A stretch of 64,000 bases of DNA from Iphinoe sp. HA4291-MV1 (GCA_019359415.1 JAHHHH010000006.1:1-64000), one strand, 5' to 3'; shown: positions 42,240 through 52,182, counted from the first letter of the stretch. The notes: a model not told the origin generated them from the sequence alone. Made by a program: numbers and translations.

Positions 42240-43439
42240 CTATATATCTTTCAAAATAATGTGGTGTCTAGAATCAAAACTAATTTTCCCTTGCTGTTGT
42301 AACTTGCCCATGAGTCGTGTAATGGTTACTCTAGTTGTGCAGCAGGCGTTGGCAAGTTCTTCGTGAGTGAAGCGAATACTCAAACGAATTCCCTCTGCCA
42401 CTGATTGACCAATTTCCTGTTTTAAAAGCAGCAACAATTGGTGAAAACGGTCTTGTACCCGTCGTCTAACAGCAATTAGCAAAAAAGATTCCGTTTGCCG
42501 TAACCGTTGATTGATTTTTGGTAACATGGTATGACTCAACGCTGGTGAAGCTGCAATTTCTGCAAGGTGAATTGACACTAATGCCACATCTGATAGAGCC
42601 GTTGCTTGGTAAATTTGTAGTGCGGTCAGGCTTGAACCAAAAACCATTCCTTCTCCAGCCAACCCAACGATGACTTCTTCACCCGTTTCACACAGCGTAC
42701 TTAGCTTGACGCAGCCTTGACACACATACCAAATTGTGCCTGTATTGAGGGGGATAGTTTCTCCTTTACTATATTTGTGCCAGAGACGGTTTTGGCTCAG
42801 GTCGCAGTCGTTCTTGAGGAGTGCTAATTCTACTTGCTTGCGCTCAGTAATATCACGCAGCAACCAGCGGAGTGCTATTGGCTTATGCTGCTGATTGCGG
42901 ACAATTCCCACTGTCATGGCAGCGTCAAATAACTCACCATTGCGTTTTTGTATACGTACTACTAACTCTTTTGCTTTACTGCATTCGCATAGTTGGATGA
43001 GGTAGCCGCGAAAGCTTTGACGATCTGGAAGCGCTACGAAGTTAACCATTGGTTTGCCCAACAGATGCTGCTGTGGAATGTTCAGTAGTGTCGCAGCAGT
43101 ACGGTTGGCTTCTCGAATCACGCCTATGGTATCTGTCACGAAATAGGCGTCGGGTGCAAACTCAAATAAATCTTGGTAGCGTTGGCGTTCCTTTTCTAGC
43201 AAAGTTCGTGTTTGTAAGAGTTCTTCATTCTGCTGATGGAGTTCCTCCGTAGCCAAATTGACCATTTCTGAAGCACTACCAAGTTCGACAAGAGCTTGCG
43301 GTAGCACATTTTTTGGTATGACAGGTATTGTATTTAGATTGTCGTATAAATCTGTTAAACGCCTGGACATTCCTTGTACGCGTTTGGAAAATTTGTCTAT
43401 TTCTAATTTGTCTATATTCACCTGAAATATCCACTCCAA
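42240..43439 (-). CDS. PAS-CRP/FNR family transcriptional regulator
   Basis: 399 aa. Residues ~1-80 form a helical lead-in; ~85-200 are a PAS sensor (FAPDAYFVTDTIGVIREANR, LRWLLRDITERK); ~215-310 a cyclic-nucleotide-type jelly roll (SKGETIPLNTGTIWYVCQGC, EEVIVGLAGEGMVFGSSL); ~345-395 a CRP-type helix-turn-helix (FTHEELANACCTTRVTITRL). A PAS domain ahead of CRP is uncommon and suggests redox, oxygen or light input into direct DNA binding. The PAS shows no clear heme histidine or LOV cysteine motif. Ligand unknown. Confidence 0.88.
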   Translation of the reverse strand: MEWIFQVNIDKLEIDKFSKRVQGMSRRLTDLYDNLNTIPVIPKNVLPQALVELGSASEMVNLATEELHQQNEELLQTRTLLEKERQRYQDLFEFAPDAYFVTDTIGVIREANRTAATLLNIPQQHLLGKPMVNFVALPDRQSFRGYLIQLCECSKAKELVVRIQKRNGELFDAAMTVGIVRNQQHKPIALRWLLRDITERKQVELALLKNDCDLSQNRLWHKYSKGETIPLNTGTIWYVCQGCVKLSTLCETGEEVIVGLAGEGMVFGSSLTALQIYQATALSDVALVSIHLAEIAASPALSHTMLPKINQRLRQTESFLLIAVRRRVQDRFHQLLLLLKQEIGQSVAEGIRLSIRFTHEELANACCTTRVTITRLMGKLQQQGKISFDSRHHIILKDI

Positions 43440-44246
43440 GATTTTAAAGGTTGAGCTAAAAATCTACCTAAGTAAGGTGTAAGACGAATGTAATGTCATT
43501 CAGACAAACATACTCAGCAATTGCTCGTAAAAATGACTGTTTTGCTGAACCTACCAAGTGATAAAGTAAAATGTTACTATGCTGCAATTACTAACAAAAT
43601 TTACTTAATAAAGTTAGATTTAAAAGTTTTCGACAGTTTCCAATCATCCATAACGTTTTCATAAAACCCATATTCCGCACTTCAAGATGTAGTATAATAG
43701 TCTTCAAGAAAAATTCCTAATAGTGCTCCAAAGTCAAGTATTAATACTGAGTAATTAGGGGTGATTTGTGATTGTTATTTAACCATCATTAGCCAGATAT
43801 TGGAAATCTTCGTGTATTACAAAATGATATCAAGTTCGTTTGATTACTTATCATGCCTGAAGAACCTCACCCCGCCAAAGCTACGCTTCGGCTCCCCTCC
43901 CCGGATCTCGGGGAGGGGATAAAGGGGTAGGGTGCAGATATCGTGGGAATCACAACTAATCAACCGGACATGATATGAAGTGCGGAAAGTGGGATAAAAA
44001 GCATTGAGGTGTAGCAGGAGCGTGAAAGTTATCATTTTTTAATGCGTAAGACAGTTTTAAAAACCTCTTAACAAAAGTACAGTAAAGCAGATAAATCACA
44101 CAGCGCTTCTATCTCTAGTGAGAGAGTACTGGAAATTCAGGTATATGTAGAAAAATAACAGAATTTAACGCTTTATTTCTCTGCTTGACTCCTAGGATTT
44201 ATTTCCTGATTTTCAACCCCTACAGGAGATTCATACAGAACCTGTT
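43440..44246. other. Intergenic region with an interspersed GC-rich repeat
   Basis: About 800 bp without a gene. From 43863 to 43965 a strong inverted repeat is seen (CCCTCCCCGGATCTCGGGGA flanked by ACCTCACCCC and GGGGTAGGGTG), a family common in cyanobacterial spacers. The remainder is AT-rich. Confidence 0.5.
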
Positions 44247-44300
44247 GTGCCCTATAGATTAGGTACAATATACTGTTTCGCATCACCCTCGTTGTATCTT

Positions 44301-45701
44301 ATGCAAACTCCAAACGGTGTGACTTCTACTCTCCAAAACGTATTGCGCAGGGAATTGCGAGAGATAGTTAGAATTCAATTGCAAATGCTGCTGGAAGCGG
44401 GGGACTTGCAAGCAGCAAAGGCTATTTTGGTACCTGTACAATCTCCGGATATTGCCGAGGCGATTGAGGGCTTACCAGAAGCAATGCATGCTTTAGCATT
44501 TCGCTTGCTTTCCAAACAAGAAGCGATCGAAGTTTATGAATATCTCGACTACAGCGTCCAAGAACGGCTTATTGAGGAATTGAGAAGTCAGGAAGTCCTT
44601 GATATTGTTGATAAAATGTCGCCAGATGACCGAGCCAGGTTATTTGATGAATTACCAGCAACAATCGTTAATCGACTGTTAGAGCAACTAAGTCCAGACG
44701 AACGCCGAGCCACATCTCAACTGTTGGGTTATGAAGCTGGAACTGCTGGGCGGATCATGACACCAGAGTTAATCTCGCTCAAAGAAGATTTTACAGTGGC
44801 GCAAACTTTGGAGCTAATTCGCAGCTTAGCTAATGCCAGCGAGATGATTTATTATCTCTATGTTACTGATGCAGCAAGGCGTTTGACCGGAATTTTGTCC
44901 CTGCGAGAGTTCGTGACTTCTCAACCTGAGCAAAAGGTTGGCGACGTCATGACTCGAGAAGTTGTGTTTGTCTACACCGATACAGACCAAGAAGAAGTCG
45001 CCAGGTTGATCCAAAGATACGACTTTCTTGCTGTGCCTGTGGTGGATCGAGAACAACGTCTTGTGGGTATTATCACTGTTGATGATATCATAGATATCCT
45101 ACAAGAGGAAACGACTGAGGATATCTACACCTTGGGTGGTGGGGTGCAATCCGGAGGTGACAGCTATTTTCAGTTGAATTTAATTTCAGTGGCTCGCAAG
45201 CGAGTTGTGTGGTTGTTGGTCTTACTTGTAACCAACACTATTACGGGAACTATTATTAAGTCACAAGAGGATATTTTGTCAAAAGTGGTGGTGCTGGCGG
45301 CGTTTATCCCCTTGCTAACTGGTACTGGTGGTAATGTTGGGGCGCAGTCTTCCACAGTGGTGATTCGCGGGATGAACACGGATGAAATTCGTGCTTTGGG
45401 GCCTTTGCAAGTTGTTGGGCGAGAAGCACTTGCAGGTGCGTTGCTCGGAGGAATACTGGGAATTATCGCCACAGTATGGGCTTTCCTTTTGGAAAAAAAT
45501 TTAGAGGTAGCGATCGCAGTCGGAAGCTCTCTTGTAGCTATTTCTGTTTTAGCTTCCATCTCTGGTTCTGCACTACCGTTTTTGTTCCGCCTACTCCGTT
45601 TAGATCCAGCATTGATGTCAGCACCATTTATCACCACAGCAGTGGATGTATTAGGTGTCTTAATTTACTTCAACTTGGCACGAGTTATTTTAAAAATATG
45701 A
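44301..45701 (+). CDS. mgtE: Magnesium transporter MgtE
   Basis: 466 aa. N-terminal MgtE_N superhelical domain (VQSPDIAEAIEGLPEAMHAL, LSPDERRATSQLLGY), two CBS domains (VGDVMTREVVFVYTDTDQEE, LVGIITVDDIIDIL) and five C-terminal membrane helices with the pore-lining PLLTGTGGNVGAQSSTVVIRG. MgtE is a Mg2+ channel gated by cytoplasmic Mg2+ bound to the N and CBS domains. The ATG at 44301 fits the family; a GTG at 44247 would add 18 residues. A single gene. Confidence 0.94.
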   Translation: MQTPNGVTSTLQNVLRRELREIVRIQLQMLLEAGDLQAAKAILVPVQSPDIAEAIEGLPEAMHALAFRLLSKQEAIEVYEYLDYSVQERLIEELRSQEVLDIVDKMSPDDRARLFDELPATIVNRLLEQLSPDERRATSQLLGYEAGTAGRIMTPELISLKEDFTVAQTLELIRSLANASEMIYYLYVTDAARRLTGILSLREFVTSQPEQKVGDVMTREVVFVYTDTDQEEVARLIQRYDFLAVPVVDREQRLVGIITVDDIIDILQEETTEDIYTLGGGVQSGGDSYFQLNLISVARKRVVWLLVLLVTNTITGTIIKSQEDILSKVVVLAAFIPLLTGTGGNVGAQSSTVVIRGMNTDEIRALGPLQVVGREALAGALLGGILGIIATVWAFLLEKNLEVAIAVGSSLVAISVLASISGSALPFLFRLLRLDPALMSAPFITTAVDVLGVLIYFNLARVILKI

Positions 45702-45825
45702 GTTATGAAGAAGAATTCAGCAGGAATCATCCTGAATTTTGTCTTCTGAATTCTTCTTTTGCGACCTCTCATTTCTGACTCTTAACCAAATCCTATCTTG
45801 AAAATGGAGAATGGGTATATGATTT

Positions 45826-46083
45826 TCACAGATTTGATGAGGTATCTGGGGCAACGATTTCGCCAGTCCCTAAATTTAGTATCACGTCTTGATCAGTAAT
45901 CAAGTCTGTGAGTTCCTTAACTTGTAAATTCATTTCCTCACAGGCTTGTCGTAACTCTTGTGCAAAAGTATTGAGGTCATCTCCATAGCCACATTGGTAA
46001 GCAGCAGTTTCAATTCCCTGCTTAGCATTTGCTCTTGCACAATCTACTAATTCGGTGCCTTTGAGTGGTGTTTGGGATGCCAT
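45826..46083 (-). CDS. Conserved small cyanobacterial protein
   Basis: 85 aa, acidic, mostly helical (TPLKGTELVDCARANAKQGI, GYGDDLNTFAQELRQACEEM, VKELTDLITDQ). There are no membrane segments. It has three cysteines (near 15, 31 and 48). I recognise the general type as a conserved cyanobacterial hypothetical but know no function. It lies convergent to mgtE. Confidence 0.7.
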   Translation of the reverse strand: MASQTPLKGTELVDCARANAKQGIETAAYQCGYGDDLNTFAQELRQACEEMNLQVKELTDLITDQDVILNLGTGEIVAPDTSSNL

Positions 46084-46192
46084 ATCCGTTTTTATCTTAT
46101 TAAGGTTTATTTGCTAGATTATCAATGAGTTGAAGTATTGATTCATCCCCCTAATGGTTTAGGAATGTTAAAAATTAGGAATAAAAATTCAT

Positions 46193-46220
46193 GTACAGAC
46201 GCACCACATCGCGTCTGTAC
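46193..46220. repeat. Inverted repeat, terminator-like
   Basis: GTACAGACGC / GCGTCTGTAC (10 bp) around ACCACATC. It lies just past the 3' end of the SDR remnant. Same family as the hairpins at 18791 and 36174. Confidence 0.65.
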
Positions 46221-46227
46221 AACTTCA

Positions 46228-46466
46228 TTACCCGTTGACAACGGTACCACCATTGGGATGTAATACTTGACCAGAGAAATAAGAAGAGTCATCAGATGCT
46301 AAAAATACATAGCTAGGTGCTATTTCTTCTGGTTGTCCTGCTCTTTGCATAGGGACTTGTTTCCCAAAAGTTTCCACTTTCTCTTCTGGAAAAGTTGATG
46401 GTATCAAAGGTGTCCAAATTGGACCGGGAGCGACAGCATTAACACGAATTCCCTTTTCAATTAAAC
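46228..46466 (-). pseudogene. SDR oxidoreductase, C-terminal fragment
   Basis: About 79 residues (LIEKGIRVNAVAPGPIWTPL, GQPEEIAPSYVFLASDDSSY, SGQVLHPNGG) are the C-terminal quarter of a short-chain dehydrogenase of the YghA/glucose-dehydrogenase type. The cofactor-binding N-terminus and catalytic Tyr-x3-Lys are missing; homology stops at about 46466, and no coding follows upstream. A deletion remnant. Confidence 0.75.
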
Positions 46467-46828
46467 ACAACTACACAACTCTGCCATGATGAAAGGTATG
46501 AAGCTTTCATCTGTTTCTTAAATTATCTATTATTATGTCGCGATAATTTATCATTCTTTGGATGTAAACTAACTCAATTTTTATCAATCTTAAGACGTAA
46601 AAAATTTAGACAAAGTGAGTCATTATTTTTTAGTTCTTCCCTCCATTTCATCTTTGTCCTCCATCTCCTAATTCTCTTTTTTAAGAATGATTAAGAGTCT
46701 TATTCATTTCTCCCTTTGACAGTAAAAATCTGGAAATGAAAAGTTATCTGTAAAACGAGGTATTGGCAGACAAAAATTAATTAGGATATACCAGAGTTAG
46801 ACAATGCTGGAGGGAGCAAGGCTAGGCT
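46467..46828. other. Intergenic region
   Basis: AT-rich, no coding frame or clear hairpin. Probably includes the promoter of the ATP-grasp gene. Confidence 0.35.
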
Positions 46829-48439
46829 ATGACGATGCAAATGGTCAATAATTCTTATTTAGAACAAACTGAGAAGTTTCGACATCTTCAATTAACTTTG
46901 GGCGAGCGTTGGAAAACAGTTGAAACATTTGATAACAGCGACGCGGATATTGTCATTGTTCCCTCTTTGAGCATTGACCAACGTGAACTAAGAAAGGTTG
47001 AAGGTTGCGAACATTACGAAGAACGGCTGCTGTTTTCCTTGATTCGTCTGCGGAATCCCCGCAATAGACTCATTTACGTGACATCATTACCATTGCATCC
47101 TAGTATCATTGATTACTATTTGCAATTGTTGCCTGGAATTCCTTTTTCTCACGCTCGCAATCGCTTACTGCTACTTTCAACTTACGATGCCTCTCTCAAA
47201 CCCTTGACGCAAAAGATTTTGGAGCGTCCTCGCCTCATAGCGCGGATTCGTCAAGCTTTGAGGCTCGACAAATCATTTATGGTATGCTACAATGCTACAG
47301 AACTAGAAGCGGAATTATCTCTAAAAATAGGACTTCCACTGTACGCTGCTGCACCTGATTTACAAATTTGGGGAACCAAAAGTGGTAGTCGGCAAATCTT
47401 TGCAGAAAGCGGTGTTCCACATCCAGATGGCAGTGAAAGAGTTTGGAATGAATTAAATTTAGCAGAAGCTGCTGCTGATTTGTGGGAGCGTCAACCAACG
47501 TTAAAGCGGATGGTGGTGAAACTTAATGAAGGAATCTCTGGAGAAGGAAACGCGCTCTTAGACCTCAGACCGATTTCGAATTTAGCTCCTGGTGATGGTT
47601 CTCATGCAGAACGCTTAGCAGCGATAAAAGAGCGTTTTCTAACAATGAGATTTCAGGCAAAAGAAGAACATTGGGAGAATTTTTCGGGACGAATCACTGA
47701 GTTAGGAGCAATTGTTGAAGCATTTGTGGAAGGAGAAATCAAGCGATCGCCCAGTGTACAAGGACGCATCACACCCGATGGCGAGGTAGAAATCCTCTCA
47801 ACCCACGACCAAATTCTGGGTGGACCAGATGGTCAGATTTATCTTGGTTGTCGATTTCCTGCAGATGAAGTCTATCGACTACAATTGCAGCAGATGGGGT
47901 TAAAAGTTGGCAGAAATTTGGCAGAAAAAGGTGCGTTAGAAAGATTTGGAGTTGATTTTATCGCTGTTGACCAAGGAAATGGACAATGGGACATCCAGGC
48001 GATTGAAATTAACCTACGTAAAGGCGGTACAACCCATCCCTTCATGACCCTAAAATTGATGACGAATGGTCGTTATGACCTTTCGACAGGTTTGTTTTAC
48101 AGTCAGCAAGGGCGTCCCAAATATTACGTAGCCACTGACAACCTGCAAAAAGACCGCTATCGGGGACTTCTGCCCAACGATTTGATGGATATCATCGCTC
48201 ACCATAGGTTGCATTTTGACACCGGAACCGAGACAGGAACGGTGTTTCACTTGATGGGTTGTCTTTCCCAGTTTGGCAAATTGGGATTGACGAGCATAGG
48301 CGACTCTGCGCAACAGGCACAAGAAGTTTACAACAAAGTCGTCAAAGTTTTGGATGAAGAAACTTCCAGCAACAATAATGGTTTCTCTTCGTCATCGGAA
48401 TATGTCTTCCCCATGACTTGGGATGGATGTAGCAGTTAG
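46829..48439 (+). CDS. ATP-grasp / peptide ligase PGM1-related protein
   Basis: 536 aa (ATG at 46829; a second ATG in frame at 46841 is possible). The central part has an ATP-grasp fold: MVVKLNEGISGEGNALLDL, VEAFVEGEIKRSPSVQGRI, QLQQMGLKVGRNLAEKGALE, FGVDFIAVD, IEINLRKGGTTHPFMTL. It is most similar in layout to PGM1-type peptide ligases that join amino acids in pheganomycin-like pathways. Many cyanobacteria encode one without a peptide cluster; no precursor gene is adjacent here. The C-terminal ~110 residues complete the PGM1_C region. Substrate unknown. Confidence 0.85.
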   Translation: MTMQMVNNSYLEQTEKFRHLQLTLGERWKTVETFDNSDADIVIVPSLSIDQRELRKVEGCEHYEERLLFSLIRLRNPRNRLIYVTSLPLHPSIIDYYLQLLPGIPFSHARNRLLLLSTYDASLKPLTQKILERPRLIARIRQALRLDKSFMVCYNATELEAELSLKIGLPLYAAAPDLQIWGTKSGSRQIFAESGVPHPDGSERVWNELNLAEAAADLWERQPTLKRMVVKLNEGISGEGNALLDLRPISNLAPGDGSHAERLAAIKERFLTMRFQAKEEHWENFSGRITELGAIVEAFVEGEIKRSPSVQGRITPDGEVEILSTHDQILGGPDGQIYLGCRFPADEVYRLQLQQMGLKVGRNLAEKGALERFGVDFIAVDQGNGQWDIQAIEINLRKGGTTHPFMTLKLMTNGRYDLSTGLFYSQQGRPKYYVATDNLQKDRYRGLLPNDLMDIIAHHRLHFDTGTETGTVFHLMGCLSQFGKLGLTSIGDSAQQAQEVYNKVVKVLDEETSSNNNGFSSSSEYVFPMTWDGCSS

Positions 48440-48449
48440 GGAATAGGAA

Positions 48450-48625
48450 TTGGGCAATGGGCAATGGGCAATGGGCAATGGGCATTGGGCATTGGGAACT
48501 GGGAACCGGGAACCGGGAACCGAGAGCTGGGAATTAGGAACTGTGAATCGAGCATTGTCCCCTTGTCCCCCTTGTCCCCCTTGTCCTCCTTGTCCCCCTT
48601 GTCCCTTACCTCTTGCCCATCGCCC
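48450..48625. repeat. Compound low-complexity repeat: heptamers then (TTGTCCCCC)n
   Basis: (ATGGGCA)4, two ATTGGGC variants, then drifted units (ACTGGGA, ACCGGGA), followed by a run of nonamers TTGTCCCCC/CTTGTCCCC to about 48605. No coding. It is the most decayed of the heptamer arrays in the window. Confidence 0.8.
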
Positions 48626-48688
48626 CTTGTGCCCCTTATCCCCATAGGAGTTATGTACAATCGACTCAGGCTATCTTTTTGAGCGCTT

Positions 48689-50470
48689 GTGTTCCACATC
48701 AATCAAAATGCAGTTCATTGCATTAATTCAGATTGTCCGCGTCCTTATCCCCAGCCTTGGGGAAACAAATTTTGTCACACCTGTGGCGCACCGCTACAGC
48801 TTTTAGATCGCTATGTCCCACTCCAGCGTTTGGGATCAGGTGGTTTTGCCCAAATTTATACAGTTTGGGATCAAAAGACACAGACAGAAAAAGTACTGAA
48901 AGTGTTGATGGAAAGTTCACCAAAGGCGCTGGAATTGTTTGCTCAAGAGGCGGCGGTTTTAAGGAGTTTGCGACATCCGGGTGTTCCCAGAGTCGATGCT
49001 GATGGGTATTTCTCTGTAGAAATGTTGTCTTCTGCAACGACTCTACAAAGCAATCTCAAGCCTCACCAGTTCCATTGTCTAGTGATGGAAAAAATTAACG
49101 GTCAAACTCTCGAAGAAGTCTTCCAGCAGTATCCCCAAGGGTGTCCCCAAACGTGGGTTTTAAACTGGCTTATCCAGGCTGTGGAGATTTTACAAGAGTT
49201 ACACAGTCGCAAAATAATTCATCGCGATATCAAACCTTCTAATTTAATGCTGCGTACTCCCCAAGCCTCTCCAAACAAAGGGAGAACAAACAGAGATACT
49301 CAGCTAGTGCTGATTGATTTTGGGGGAGCAAAACAATATAGTTCCAACCTATTTGGTGCAAAACCTTCCTCAACCAGGTTATATTCTTCTGGTTACAGTC
49401 CCCCAGAACAAATTGCTGGGGGTATTATTGGACCTGCTGCTGATTTTTATGCCCTTGGTCGAACTATGATTGAAATGTTAACGGGCAAATCTCTCTGCGA
49501 TTTGGAGAATCCCGTAACTGGAGAGTTGCTTTGGCGCAATAGAGTGAATATCAGTCCTCAACTAGCAGATTTGCTGGATGAGATGATACAAGAAGATGTG
49601 CGATCGCGTCCAGCAAATGCAGCAATCCTGCAAAAACGTCTCGTAAAAATTTCCCAAATATCGCCACAGCAGGGGATATTTTCCCAAATTGAGCAATCTT
49701 TTCGGCAAGGGTTCGGACAAACTAAGGGGATTTTTGTCCAAGTGGAAGACTCTGTTGGGCAAGCACTTGCAACCTCTGCTCACGCCGTAGGTCAAACAAC
49801 TCTTTTTATACTAAAGGCTATTTTCAACGTTTTTATCGCTTGTTTAGACACATTTTGGACAATGCTTCTCACTGGTATAGGCGCTAGTTTTGGTACTATA
49901 GGTGGGTTTACTTTAGCGTCTGGAACAACCATAGATGAGCAACTTGCCAGAATTCTGTCTCATCAGCTAAGCGAACTGTTTCTTACGACTCCAGCTATCT
50001 CAGGAGCAGAGCTTCTTTTGTGTGCAGGAGCAGGCTTAGGAACTGCATGGGGACTAACGCTTGCGGGGGGGTTTAATCAGAAGCGGCGGTTTTTTGTCAC
50101 ATCATTTATGGGAATTGTCAGTTATGGATTCGGTTGGCTAATTTTACAATTCATTACACCACAACAGGGAAGTGAGAGAGTATTAGGATTGATTTTGGCT
50201 GCTGTTTCTCTGCTCACCATGAGTTTAGGTTTTCGTAGCCATCATATCGTTTACGCTATGATTGCTGCGTTTGGTACCGCTGTTGTTTTTGCGGTTTTCT
50301 TTTTTTTAGGATTTCCAACAAATATATTTGACTTCTTGCGCTCACCCAACTGGAACGAACTTTGGCTTCCAGTGACTTTTTTTGGTTTTGTCGGCGTCTT
50401 TCTAAGCTTCTGGTTGGGGGTGAGTCATTACCTCATTGTTCCTGGTTTGCGCTTGTTAGGCTGGCGTTAA
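48689..50470 (+). CDS. Ser/Thr protein kinase, zinc ribbon + kinase + membrane domain
   Basis: 593 aa starting with GTG. N-terminal zinc ribbon C11/C16 and C29/C32 (CINSDC, CHTC), kinase domain ~42-330 with GSGGFAQIY, Lys71, HRDIKPSN, DFGGAK and SPPEQ; then a membrane domain of about six helices (from ~370: LFILKAIFNVFIACLDTFW and on). It shares the zinc-ribbon/kinase layout of the 10201 gene but swaps the WD40 propeller for membrane helices. Probably sensory, with input from the membrane domain. Confidence 0.88.
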   Translation: MFHINQNAVHCINSDCPRPYPQPWGNKFCHTCGAPLQLLDRYVPLQRLGSGGFAQIYTVWDQKTQTEKVLKVLMESSPKALELFAQEAAVLRSLRHPGVPRVDADGYFSVEMLSSATTLQSNLKPHQFHCLVMEKINGQTLEEVFQQYPQGCPQTWVLNWLIQAVEILQELHSRKIIHRDIKPSNLMLRTPQASPNKGRTNRDTQLVLIDFGGAKQYSSNLFGAKPSSTRLYSSGYSPPEQIAGGIIGPAADFYALGRTMIEMLTGKSLCDLENPVTGELLWRNRVNISPQLADLLDEMIQEDVRSRPANAAILQKRLVKISQISPQQGIFSQIEQSFRQGFGQTKGIFVQVEDSVGQALATSAHAVGQTTLFILKAIFNVFIACLDTFWTMLLTGIGASFGTIGGFTLASGTTIDEQLARILSHQLSELFLTTPAISGAELLLCAGAGLGTAWGLTLAGGFNQKRRFFVTSFMGIVSYGFGWLILQFITPQQGSERVLGLILAAVSLLTMSLGFRSHHIVYAMIAAFGTAVVFAVFFFLGFPTNIFDFLRSPNWNELWLPVTFFGFVGVFLSFWLGVSHYLIVPGLRLLGWR

Positions 50471-51433
50471 TTTTGGAGGGAGCAGGGAGCAGGGGAGAAA
50501 AAGAGTTATTGGACAATAATTTCCCCTGACATAAATAATTTTGCGTAACCACTTACCCTTACACCCTACACAGGGTAAGCGCATCTCAAACCCTATTGAC
50601 ACAGTAGTTTTGGGGTTCACCCAAAACACAAATTAAGTTCAAAATTATCGCACTGAGTTCAGGAGGGTTGACATTTGCACCTTTCTGTGAGTCAAAAACA
50701 TAAAAAGCTATTTGACTCATGTTTTTTCAATCATTTACGACAATTCGTCCTATTTTGAATGAAAAATCTCTATTCAGATAGAGTTTTAAGCTTTCTGTCT
50801 GTATCGAGAGCTACAAAATTAGATGCGCTTACCCTGACACCCTACACCCCTACACTCTTAGTTTTGCTCATCGTATCAATTTTCTTCCATAGTCTGACTT
50901 TTCACGGTAAGTCTTATAACCACGAACCAGCGTGGGTTTTTCCACAGCCTTATTCTCTATAGTTCTGAATTAATGAAAATAACGAACGGAAAAATAAGGG
51001 CTTGGAAAACCCTCAAAGTAGACTTTTCCACATAGCGTGAAAAGTCAGTTCCATAGTTAGCAGGGCTTACGCAAAAAAACCCGGTTTCTACCAAAAATCG
51101 TCTGTTTCGCAATCAAATACGAACGAAGAAACCGGGTTTCTGACAAATGGTGCGTAAGTCCTAGTTAGTACAAAAGTTAGTTAGTCCAAAGGATGAGATT
51201 TTGAGTGGTTAATGTAAAGATTTGTAGTACAAAAGTTAAACAAAATTGACAGCAATTTTCTGGAAAAATTACCGACTTTTCTTACAAAATTATTATTGAC
51301 ATTTTGATGAATAAAAGTCTATTCTTTATGATGTGTTATTTAAGTGACTTTACTTAGAATATCGAAATAGTCAAGACTGCCAAAAAATCAAGAGAGCAAC
51401 TTTCAAATTTTTCTGCAAAAAGAGGAGATAAAA
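50471..51433. other. Intergenic region with several inverted repeats
   Basis: No gene supported. Items seen: CTTACCCTTACACCC with AGGGTAAG near 50550, a repeat of CGCTTACCCTGACACC at 50826, a hairpin GACTTTTC/GAAAAGTC at about 51023-51049, and one MITE at 51062-51162. Confidence 0.5.
51062..51162. mobile_element. MITE with AGGACTTACGCA-type ends
   Basis: 101 bp between AGGGCTTACGCA and TGCGTAAGTCCT (one mismatch). AGTTAG lies on both sides, a likely target duplication. Inside are AAACCCGGTTTCT and GAAACCGGGTTTCT, which pair with each other. The ends match the terminal sequence of the transposase remnant at 52183. Confidence 0.6.
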
Positions 51434-51922
51434 ATGTTGTTACAGCAACGAAGAAATTCTTTTGTGGCTGCATCACTTACAGCTGTTGTGTCTAGTGCCC
51501 TTACTTTAGGGGTTATAAGCTTGGGAACCTCTGCTGGAGCGCAAGAAGCATATGGTAAGAAAGATTATACTTGCTCTAATGCAACTTTGAAGGGCACCTA
51601 TGGAGTTCTAGCTGAAGGCTATCTAGGTACTGAATTACCCTTGACTTATGCTAATGGGGTAAGAACGGCCGTTTTTGATGGTAAAGGTAATTTCAATGGA
51701 AGAGGTTATGTATCAGCTAATGGAATTATCTCTCAGTTCACGACTCCTGGCACCTACGAAGTTAGTAGTGATTGTACTGTCACACTTTACAGCACTATCG
51801 TAGGAGGTTTAGGAGGAGAAAGCAATCAGTTTGGCGTAATTGTTGATGGAGGCAAGGAAATATACACCTCACGAACAGACACTGGTGTAAGTGTAAATGC
51901 TGTCTTTAAGAGAGTGAGGTAA
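51434..51922 (+). CDS. Exported protein, unknown family
   Basis: 162 aa with a signal peptide (SLTAVVSSALTLGVISLG, cleavage near SAGA-QE). The mature part is beta-rich: CSNATLKGTYGVLAEGYLG, AVFDGKGNFNGRGYVSANG and GTYEVSSDCTVTLYS, with two cysteines that may form a disulfide. This pattern (CSxATLxGTYG plus FDGxG plus GTYxVxxDCT) occurs in many secreted bacterial proteins with no assigned role. AGAGGAG lies seven bases upstream of the ATG. A large hairpin follows 80 bp downstream. Confidence 0.8.
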   Translation: MLLQQRRNSFVAASLTAVVSSALTLGVISLGTSAGAQEAYGKKDYTCSNATLKGTYGVLAEGYLGTELPLTYANGVRTAVFDGKGNFNGRGYVSANGIISQFTTPGTYEVSSDCTVTLYSTIVGGLGGESNQFGVIVDGGKEIYTSRTDTGVSVNAVFKRVR

Positions 51923-52002
51923 GTCGGATTAGAGGACTTCTAAAGAATAAACCGATCAAAAAAACTCAAGAGTCCGCAACTCAGCAATAATAATAATTGT
52001 TA

Positions 52003-52049
52003 TTAGGGGGAGGAAACGGTTGCCGTCGGCAACCGTTTCCTCCCCCTAA
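52003..52049. terminator. 47-base perfect palindrome
   Basis: A 23-base arm (TTAGGGGGAGGAAACGGTTG and CCG) and its exact complement flank a single T. It lies 81 bp after the stop of the exported protein gene. There is no T run, so it may act as an RNA-stabilising end or be a repeat element. Confidence 0.6.
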
Positions 52050-52182
52050 AGTTTGTATGAAAAACTTTGCACTCCGTAGCAAACTTCAAGTGCAGCGTTG
52101 ATAATTATTATGAAATATTTTTACCGTCTCAATCTTTGAGAAATTTTTCTTCAGATTACGTGATTCCACAACAGATATCAAT

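Noticed and set aside
45170-45637. 155-codon frame on the minus strand
   Set aside because: It is antisense to the conserved membrane domain of mgtE and has no family match.
50759-50962. 67-codon frame with a hydrophobic stretch
   Set aside because: It overlaps a spacer repeat (CGCTTACCCTGACACC) found elsewhere, and has no ribosome site.
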